Shown here piece after piece: positions 20,320 through 27,222 of a DNA stretch of 27,222 nucleotides (positions are counted from its first letter, which is position 1; the number at the start of each line of letters is the position of its first letter). The stretch covers positions 251,770,805 to 251,798,026 of the forward strand of contig JBOZIK010000001.1 of assembly GCA_051453625.1 (NCBI GenBank), given 5' to 3'. The position numbers and the translations under genes are program-made. A model generated the notes under the pieces. It was not told where the DNA came from. It made no database searches and saw only the letters and a program-made list of their open reading frames with translations. The DNA comes from Welwitschia mirabilis (lineage: Eukaryota; Gnetophyta; Gnetopsida; Welwitschiales).

Positions 20320-21200
20320 CATGATTCCCTTCTTATTCGTAAATAGACTTGTGAAGCATTTCAAGTAGTAGCATGAAGTTCATATATTCTTAGCCTAAGA
20401 GGCCATGATCTAGACTTGTTAAATGAGTTCTTCAGAAACTGAAATGGTAGATCATTAAGGATAAGTAACACCATCATATTTATTCATATTACATACATTA
20501 ATAATGCTATTTGTACAGATTCCAAGGGAACTGAGTTAAAAAGAAGAACACAAAAGCTTCCATTATCCTTTAGTTTAAAAATATGATTGGTGAAATTTTA
20601 AGAAAGAGAGGATGGAGCTACAAAAAAAAGGATCTTTTAAAGCCATTTAATGCTTGAGTCACCATTATCATGAAATATTTTACCTTGGAGGGTAACTTTG
20701 ATAAAATCAATGAGCTACACTTTCACTTTTTAGATACTATGATATGAGAATTTTAAAGAGATATTCCATTTTTCTTAGTTGAGTTACTTCATCACTCATT
20801 AGAGAGTTACAAAGTATATCATGAAGGTCTGGTCTGGATTCTCTACCAAAGAAGACTTAAGATTTATGTTATAGAGCTGGCTTGAAGAGATATTCCTAGA
20901 ATCACTATGCAAAAGCACTAGCTGGGTATGCTTTAGATGTGCCAGTGGAGTCTAAGCATGAACAAGAAGGAGATACAGAGTAGCAAATAGAGGAATATTA
21001 GGATTATGGTGAAGAAGAGAAAGAAATGGAATCAATTCCTATGGTGAAAATCCCACTAGAAATATATGGATCTAATGATTATCATTTTTTTATTAATCCT
21101 TATGATTATGCTAGCCTTGAACCTATATCTTCTTAGAACTATGAAACTAGGCTTATGAACTTAAATGCTTTTGTATGAAGATTTGAATACTAGTGTGATT
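20320..21200 (+). pseudogene. Broken plant gene fragment, possibly Transposase_32-like (putative plant transposon protein)
   Basis: Two long stretches read in single frames broken only by point stops. The first (about 20350-20550) reads DLLNEFFRN*NGRSLRISN, then IIFIHITYINNAI and ends DSKGTE; the 'l.eFF.N.......RG..i.....I' layout recalls the N-terminal part of plant Transposase_32-type proteins. The second (about 20705-20890) reads NELHFHFLDTM, then RDIPFFLVELLHHSLES and YKVYHEGLVWILY, like the LHlhfL...NlPFFLfksL..s....HqGL stretch of such hypothetical proteins. An acidic tail follows (YGEEEKEMESIPMVKIPLE, 21002-21060). The function of the family is unknown to me and the assignment rests on memory of the pattern. 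A decayed Ty3 gag is an alternative reading. Confidence 0.35.
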
Positions 21201-21244
21201 ACTACAGTGCTTTAAAATCCACCTTCTAAATTATTATACTATTA

Positions 21245-22005
21245 ATTTTAGTTGTCTAATATATTTACTATTAGTCAAGGAAAAAAGGCTATAATGAATT
21301 TAGGAAAAAATATTAAGATATTTACTAATAAATACTTAGAAATTGTGAATGAAATAGAATATAGAAGTATAGCAAGAAGTCTAATTTATGTAATTAATAC
21401 TAAACTAGACATATCATATGTTATTAGTATGTTATAAATATATCTTCATACACCTAAGGTCACTCATTTAAACACTAGAAAGATAGTAGTGAGATATCTA
21501 AAGCACATAAGAGAGTTAAGTATCACCAATAAAAGAAGTTTTAGTTTTTCTTCAAGGAATGTTCTAACTGAAATTTCACTAGAGAAACTAATAACTCATT
21601 ATTAGTACCAAAGTACATCATGTTCTTAGAAATATCATCTCTATCAGAATGGTTAAAGTATCAAAAAACTATAGCATAATATGCTACTAAAGCCAAACAT
21701 ATAGCTATTTCTAAAACATGTAGAAAAATCAAATGGCTAAAAAAATTATTAGAAGTAGCAAATCTAAAATAAACTAAGGTAATAGAACTTTTCATTGACA
21801 AGAAAATGGTAAGTTACATAGAAAAATATGTAGTTCATTATGAAAACATAAAACACCTTCATATTATGGTCTACAAAATTATGAAACTCATAAAGAATGA
21901 AGTTATTATGCTAATATACTATCTGATATAGAACTAGTTACTAATATTCTTATAAAATTCCTTAGTGAAGTAAAGTTCTAGTATTTCTAACCTAAGTTCA
22001 TATAG
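21245..22005 (+). pseudogene. Copia RT end and RNase H domain
   Basis: Begins with KKAIMNLGKNIKI (21279-21317), matching the k.istP.gtn.KL linker at the end of copia RT. EIEYRSIARSLIYV (21352-21393) matches YRSivGsLiYl, and LDISYVISML (21404-21433) matches pDIsyaVg.lsr. LHTPKVTHLN (about 21443-21472) and VVRYLKHIRE follow. After shifts, WLKYQKTIA*YATKAKHIAI (21650-21709) matches WsSkKQ..va.STaEaEYiA. IKWLKKLL (21729-21752), YVVHYENIKHLHIMV (21826-21870; fH.rtKHIdir) and LVTNILIKFLSEVKF (21940-21980; lADilTKpLs..kF) complete the domain. It could be the missing 3' part of the copia element that ends at 9745. Confidence 0.8.
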
Positions 22006-22104
22006 ATAATTCTTTGATTTAAACTCATTCTTTCTTATACATTATAGGATTCATTAGATTAAAAAGACTCTAATTGAAGTCACTCCTACTTCTATTACTA
22101 TAAT

Positions 22105-22203
22105 ATGTGTAGTACAATTATGGCCTAGTTCTACAAGATGTGTAGTACATATTTAGCCTAGCATTATAGGATGTATAATGCAAATAATAAGCATCTCTAC
22201 TAT
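22105..22203 (+). repeat. 33-bp tandem repeat, three units
   Basis: Units start at 22105, 22138 and 22171 with an exact 33-bp period. Units 1 and 2 both begin ATGTGTAGTACA and share GCCTAG; unit 3 begins ATGTATAATGCA and is more decayed. Located in the 3' untranslated part of the copia element, before its polypurine tract. Confidence 0.85.
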
Positions 22204-22205
22204 GT

Positions 22206-22365
22206 AGTGTATAACAATAAATTAAGTACTTTTTTAAAAAAAGTAGTTTCCTTGGAGCACAACTCCTTTTTAAAGGTTTTTATTGTAGGTTACATTCCCA
22301 AGGTTTTTCCCCAAGCACTTTATTTTTCCCTTGGAAAATAGCATATTCCTATATTAAGGGGAAAA
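22206..22365 (+). other. Copia 3' untranslated region with polypurine tract
   Basis: GGTTACATTCCCAAGG, then TTTTTCCCCAAGCACT and TTTTTCCCTTGG (about 22287-22334) are of the type found between the copia stop codon and the 3' LTR. AAGGGGAAAA at 22356-22365 is the likely polypurine tract. Confidence 0.5.
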
Positions 22366-22366
22366 T

Positions 22367-22760
22367 TGCTAAGGTTTGTGCAAACTCTGCTCCCATACCT
22401 AGGGATATGTAAAAATCTTAGTAAAACACTAATAGTGTACTTGCATTTATAAGTAAGATCTTTAATGAAATTAAGGTTAATAAGGAGAAATAAAATTGTA
22501 ATTTTGAAAAATCTTATGATCTTTTATTTTTTAGTCAGAGGAGCACATGCCAATATAGCTAAAGTAATAGAAAAAGATCTTTATGAAACATACCTCTAAT
22601 ACTTATCTTCACTATTTTAGAAGGTGCCTAACATCTATTTTTATTTCTTCTTCTTATATATCATGCAACATCATAGGGAAAGCTTTATAGATTTCTTCAT
22701 AAACTAGAGATACTAGACCTTAAGTAATTTTAAAACAAAATTATACTAGTACATTTTAGA
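22367..22760 (+). repeat. Left part of a copia 3' LTR (LTR 3)
   Basis: Starts TGCTAAGGTTTGTGCAAAC directly after the polypurine tract, followed by CTGCTCCCATACCTAGGGAT, a phrase typical of the start of some copia LTRs. The right end could not be placed; 22760 is only the limit of what I am willing to assign. It does not match the short LTR at 6807, so if both flank one element, one of the two calls is wrong or the pieces belong to two elements. Confidence 0.45.
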
Positions 22761-25289
22761 TTTTTTATTTTTTTGAATTTCTAACTTTATATCTGGTATG
22801 ATATCATTATTTTATGTTTATTTTATAGTATTTTTCTTGTATTTCACACCTTTACCTTTTTAATTAATGATAAAGGAAATAGTATAAACTATATTTTTGC
22901 ATTTTTTACATGATCAAGCATATATATTAGTTATGTAATAACCATATGATAACTTGGAGATTTAATTTTTACACAAGATGTGATACCTACATGGTGTATG
23001 CGCTTTTCACTTCAATTTCTTTTTACTTATACTATAGTGAATGGAATATTATATCCTAAGCTTATTAGAATATTTTCTAGGATAAATATTATGAATGAAA
23101 TACTAATGTGTAATTTTCATATTTATAGTTTATGCATTTCTTTTATGAATAATTTACTCTTTAAATATTTCTTTTAGAATTAAATCATTTTTTTGTTGAC
23201 CTTAAATATTTTTATCATACATGTTATGAAAGATGATATTAGGTTTAGAAGGATCAAATATAAATTTGATTATCATTAATAGTAAGGAAGGTGATTATTA
23301 CACTTTCTACTTATTTATGATTGAGAAACTAAATTATGAACAATGTCAAGTTACAAAGTAAATGTTTCATCAAAGGAATTCTACAATCTTTGAAGCTTGA
23401 AACTTTAACTAAGTAAAGGTTCATTAAAATTTAAAAAAACATGCACAAAAAAGTTTTAAAATGCCAATAGACAAGTTACCAAATATTTCTAGTTAGGTAA
23501 TTAGGCAATGTAGTGGATGGAGGATTAAGGAATAGTAACTAATTAATCAAAATATGGCTAGATTAAGCATTTTATTATGAAAGGTTGACTAATAATGAAC
23601 TATGATCAATCATCCAAGAGGTCAACTAGCCTCTAAGAGAGGATCAACTAGAAATAAATTAACTAATAAAAATAAAGACTAAATCTTACTATTAAAAACA
23701 TATTATGATTTTGTTTAACTATTACATGTATTCAAGACTAGTTTACATTGACCAAATACTTATAAACTATGTAACGATGATATATAATATCAGAAATATG
23801 ATTTCTATATACTTGAACCCTAGTACACATCTAAAGAATTTTTTATCACACCACGTTCTATATAATAAGATAAGAAGAAATAACTTATCCTTCATCTAAT
23901 TATCATTTAGATAGTAATGAGAGAACCTCTTGTGATTCAATCAAGGCTAAGAATTACTATAAAATTCCATTTGTATTGGATGAAGACTATCATAAAGTAT
24001 TTCTTACGTGTTTAGAGTAGAAACCTATAATAATAAAGGAAACATGCTTGTTTTTCATACTGTTTTCTTATAATTTTTTCTAGTATCATTGATATTTCTT
24101 CATTTCAGTTTTAATTACTATTATATTAAAATTAATCATTTTTTATTCATACTAAATTATTCTCACTTAGTATTAGTTAAGATAAATTATTTTAAAAAAT
24201 AAATAATAAATTTATATAGCTATCCTACTCAACCTTTTACTCTAAGATAACTAGTTCTAATATACTTATCTAACAAATTGTAATTAATGGAAGATGTATC
24301 CTAGTGGTCTAAATACAGATAGGAATTTTAAATAAAAACTAGAAATTTTACTATAGTATAGGTGATCCTAATTATTATTCTCTTATAGGGATTATAAATA
24401 ATCTTTGAATCTTATAAGTAATTAATAAATATTTCAAAGATAGATTTTAGTTGAAGAAGGGCCTAGCTAGTACTTAATGAAAGAATCTAATTAATTTCAT
24501 ATCTCCTACTAGAATTTAAAAATGAATTTACAAAAGTATCCTATCATGTAAACATTAATCAAGGAAGAGATAATTAACTATCTATGCATGATTTTTTAGA
24601 TAAGTAAGTATAATTGGTTTTCCAGATAAGTAATAAATTATTCAATATCAATTATAAATGTAAAGTAATAATAAGTATTGAAAATTACATCTTATAATGA
24701 AAAGTTAGAAAACATTAGGATAACATGAAATATATTATCCACTATCCTATCAATCATTTAAAAAATTCAAAATTTTAAAGGATGAAATCTATAAAATAGT
24801 TATAAAATAACATTTATAAAATATTATTACATCACTGGTAGTATTAATTGAATTAGAGAAGAAAAAATAAAGAAAATATAATCACAAATTAAAGTGCATT
24901 CATTAATGATGAAATAACTATAGAGAATACTAGATTAAATATACAAATTTAAGGGAAGACATGGGAAATGTAATATAGGAGAATCAATTCCTCATACCTA
25001 AAGAGAAAAATAGAAGGCTTAGAATATCATGTCGAATTAAGCTTACATTATAGAATCAAGCTCCCATTATAGCCATTGAAATTTTAAATCTCAAAGGGTA
25101 GTTCTCTAATGATGATAAACCTTAACGATTTTAGTATCAATCAAGGATTAAATATAAAGGATGATTAATCCTTAAGGTAAACTATTCTTTTATAGCTCTC
25201 ATGAGTGTTGAAAGTATTCACTATTTAATCTTTACTATTAAAACATGAATAATAGCAAATCTTCTTAAGTGGTAGAACATAGATATGTA
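22761..25289 (+). other. Unassigned AT-rich DNA with LTR-like pieces
   Basis: No domain was recognised. At 23580-23660 the words GGTTGACTAAT, AGGTCAACTAG and GGATCAACTAG recur, like the U3 array of LTR 1. At 23930-24085 comes AAGGCTAAGAATTACTATAAA, then GTGTTTAGAGTAGAAACC, a near-TATAA word and CTTGTTTTTC, which resembles an LTR R/U5. A worn LTR may therefore cover part of 23500-24150. From 24150 to 25289 nothing was seen beyond random-looking AT-rich sequence. The short open frames at 22980-23177 and 23705-23899 are Ile/Tyr/Phe-rich noise. Confidence 0.4.
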
Positions 25290-26340
25290 GTATAGTATAA
25301 TGCTTGGATAGAATGCTCATATGTCATAGTATCATCTAATTAGCTTATCTTTCTTTTTAAAACCCATTTTTCTCCATAATTTTGATAGAATTGATGATCT
25401 TAAAATTAGTTACACTTATATTTTAACATTTCATATATTTAATTTTAGCAAATACAAATACAAGCATTATATTGATGATGCCTTTGGTATGGACTAGTCC
25501 CTTAGATTTTCTAATAATGTATCTGGAGAGCTATAATTCTATGTACCTCAGCATTCACATTACTCCTATAATATTGGAAGACTCTGTTAACATTTTGGAT
25601 GTTATTTTTTTTAAAGATCCTACATTGATTCTATAGGAATTCTATCCATCAAATGCTATCAAAAACCTTTGAATGCTATCAATACATCCCCTTCTCCTCA
25701 TGGCATCCAATTCATTAGAAGAAAGATTTCATTATTTTAAAGCTGTGTAAATACTTGATCTAGAAATACAACCTTTAAAACTACTCCAAACTCAAGCGTA
25801 TCCTATATCTTCACCTTGCATCCATGACTACCCTTTCAAGTTCCTTTTAGATTGCTTTAGTAAAGTTTCTACATCTAATAGAATAGCTCTTCTTCATAGC
25901 ATATGTCGAAACATCTAAAAGAAGAAAGGAACCCCTCTTATTTTCAAAATGAATTTTAGTCCTTTGATAAAATATTATAACATGGGGGCAATCCTAAGCC
26001 CTATACTCTCTAGGATTTACTGATAAAATCCAAGCTGAGCCTAGCTAATCTAGGACTAAAACTTTGGTGATGTAATCATCCTAAACTTGAAAAGCCTATT
26101 ACATGTACTTAATTACATTGAGATTTCAGTTTAATTAGAATAGTCAAGAGATCATAGTTTTTCCACCCCAAGGATTCATATCCATTACATGGGGAATTAC
26201 TTTTTTTATTATCTTTTCATTTCTTATTCCCTAGAATAGAAACTTAAAATTTGAAATGTAATTTTTTCCACCCTTTTTTTGGACCCCTTTTCTAGTTCAT
26301 AGTTAGGGCAATCTCTCTTATTTAAAGAAGTGATCTCCTC
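25290..26340 (+). mobile_element. Penelope-like element (PLE) fragment: RT palm end, thumb and linker
   Basis: PLEs are retroelements whose RT is related to telomerase and is often fused to a GIY-YIG endonuclease. Motifs seen, in order: LAYLSF (about 25334-25351; weak match to the segment after GxpMGs); YIDDAFGM (25468-25491), the active site; SIHITPIILEDSVNILDVIF (25555-25614), matching the i..T......inFLDl.i motif; YQKPLN (25657-25674), like YrKPT; YQYIPFSSWHP (25677-25709), like yip..S.HP, reached by a frameshift; KRILYLHLAS (25794-25823) at the RL..RGYP position; TPLIFKMNFSP (25931-25963); TL*DLLIKSKLS (26005-26040), like NLrdlLvrskl; CNHPKLEKPITC (26071-26106), like the Cys-rich linker. 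Distances between them (about 40, 22, 14, 38 and 65 residues) are those of PLEs. The N-terminal RT is not visible. There are many stops and shifts. Confidence 0.65.
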
Positions 26341-26345
26341 CATGT
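26245..26345 (+). pseudogene. Possible GIY-YIG endonuclease remnant of the PLE
   Basis: In one frame NVIF (26255-26266) is followed, 16 residues on, by *LGQSLLFKEVI (26300-26332). In PLE endonucleases NVIY...C..C...YVGqT..l..R has this spacing, so NVIF would be the 'GIY' strand and LGQS the 'YIG' strand; the codon before LGQS is TAG. The cysteines between are gone. It lies about 100 residues after the NLrdlL-like motif, as expected. The match is short and could be chance. Confidence 0.35.
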
Positions 26346-26520
26346 ATTCTAAGATTTAGAAATCAGAAATTGAAAAGGATTCTTATGAGGGGTGTAATTC
26401 CCTAAAAGCACTTTATGCTAACTTTTTTTTTTTCTATTCTTGAATTCAATTTTTTTCTCTTTAGTATTACATTTTTCTTTCTTATCTTCACTATAACACA
26501 CAATCATTGTAATTTTTTTA
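26346..26520 (+). other. T-rich spacer after the PLE fragment
   Basis: A pyrimidine-rich tract (26420-26520) with no recognised content. Confidence 0.4.
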
Positions 26521-26815
26521 AGATTTAATATTTAAATCAGCTAAGGAATTGAAATATAACTTAGATACAACTCAGAAAGAATTGATAGAAAACATGAATA
26601 TTTTAGATGAAAACAAAAAGAAGGTATTCAGTGTAAAGAACTTATATAATAGAAAAATAAAATATATCATGATAATAGAATTAGAAAATCCATTGAAAAC
26701 AAAAGTTTTAACAAAATTAGCTAAGACCCTATATTATAAAAAAAATTCTAGGAAATGGAGCCATAGCAATATATGATCCTGATGAAAATGTAATCTACCA
26801 AGTTAATGAGTAAAG
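26521..26815 (+). pseudogene. Unrecognised coding-like fragment
   Basis: An open frame at 26549-26776 gives 75 residues rich in Lys, Asn, Glu and Leu (KYNLDTTQKELIENMNILDE, then ENPLKTKVLTKLAKTLYYKK). About thirty bases before its end a different frame opens at 26748-26810 reading GNGAIAIYDPDENVIYQVNE and then a TAA. The second piece has a balanced, protein-like composition, and together they look like one reading frame broken by a frameshift near 26740. I do not recognise the family. It may belong to another retroelement whose remainder lies to the right of the window. Confidence 0.35.
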
Positions 26816-27222
26816 AGCAAGAATGTAATATGATCATAAGTTGGTGATAAATTATCTAAGAAACCCTAATAGGGTGAAATGAATAATTTCACTCTATTAT
26901 AAAATAAATTCCAAAATTAAGATGATGAAGACATGTCATTTCTTTAAATATTATTCAATCCACTAATTTACTAGATTATTTAAAGTAATTATAATAATTA
27001 TAAAGAATATTGAGGAGACATGTTTCATCATAGAATAGAATACCTTATATGGTATCAATAGGGGGAAAAATAAAAAAAAGGTAGAGGGGAAAATAATAGA
27101 ATACCATAATGTTCTATCACAAGTGCACTGAGGCATATATTCCTAAGAAGGGCCTTTTGTAATGCAATATGTTAACTATGAGAACTCCACTGAGAGGTTA
27201 GCTGACCATGATCTAGATACAA
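26816..27222 (+). other. Unassigned DNA to the right edge
   Basis: No domain, repeat or RNA gene was recognised. A purine run AATAGGGGGAAAAATAAAAA at 27056-27075 could be a polypurine tract, but no LTR start follows it convincingly. Confidence 0.35.

Noticed and set aside
1-27222. tRNA, rRNA, CRISPR array, riboswitch or bacterial operon
   Set aside because: No cloverleaf, no rRNA-like conserved block, no regularly spaced identical repeats and no run of intact genes; the only regular repeats are the tandem arrays listed.

Overview
The window looks like gene-poor heterochromatin from a seed plant nuclear genome. It is strongly AT-rich, CpG is scarce by eye, there is a 100-N assembly gap, and no open frame is long or convincing enough to be an expressed host gene. 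What can be recognised is a graveyard of plant-type retroelements, all on the + strand: SIRE-like and other Ty1/copia pieces, two copies of one LINE with plant-type ORF1, endonuclease, RT and zf-RVT domains, and part of a Penelope-like element. No tRNA, rRNA, CRISPR array or bacterial-style operon was seen. Species cannot be named from the sequence.

Layout. 1-2161: 3' end of a SIRE-like copia element (RNase H end, long 3' untranslated region with polypurine tracts, 1.33-kb LTR). 2162-4237: a second, different SIRE-like 3' end (untranslated part, polypurine tract, 1.38-kb LTR). 4238-5460: a pyrimidine-rich stretch of unknown nature. 5460-6800: T-rich unassigned DNA. 6807-7055: a short LTR with a primer-binding-site-like sequence. 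7056-9745: a decayed copia polyprotein (gag-pre-integrase, integrase, RT). 9758-13621: LINE copy A, running into the assembly gap (13622-13721). 13722-15431: unassigned. 15432 to about 20110: LINE copy B. 20320-21200: a broken gene that may belong to the plant Transposase_32-like (putative plant transposon protein) group. 21250-22005: copia RNase H end, followed by a 33-bp tandem repeat, a polypurine tract and the start of an LTR. 22400-25290: mostly unassigned, with LTR-like pieces. 25290-26340: Penelope-like RT thumb and probable GIY-YIG remnants. 26500-27222: an unrecognised coding-like fragment and unassigned DNA.

How the parts relate. The copia RT fragment stops at 9745 at almost the same protein position where the second copia fragment resumes at 21280. 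The two LINEs and the Transposase_32-like fragment lie between, so this may be one copia element broken by nested insertions, although its two candidate LTRs do not match. Most stops inside the domains are TAA, TAG or TGA where CAA, CAG, CGA or TGG would be expected, the C-to-T pattern of old methylated, silenced repeats. Nothing here appears able to make a functional protein.

The most unusual item is the Penelope-like fragment at 25290-26340. Its short motifs occur in the right order with the right spacing, and such elements are rarely described in plants.
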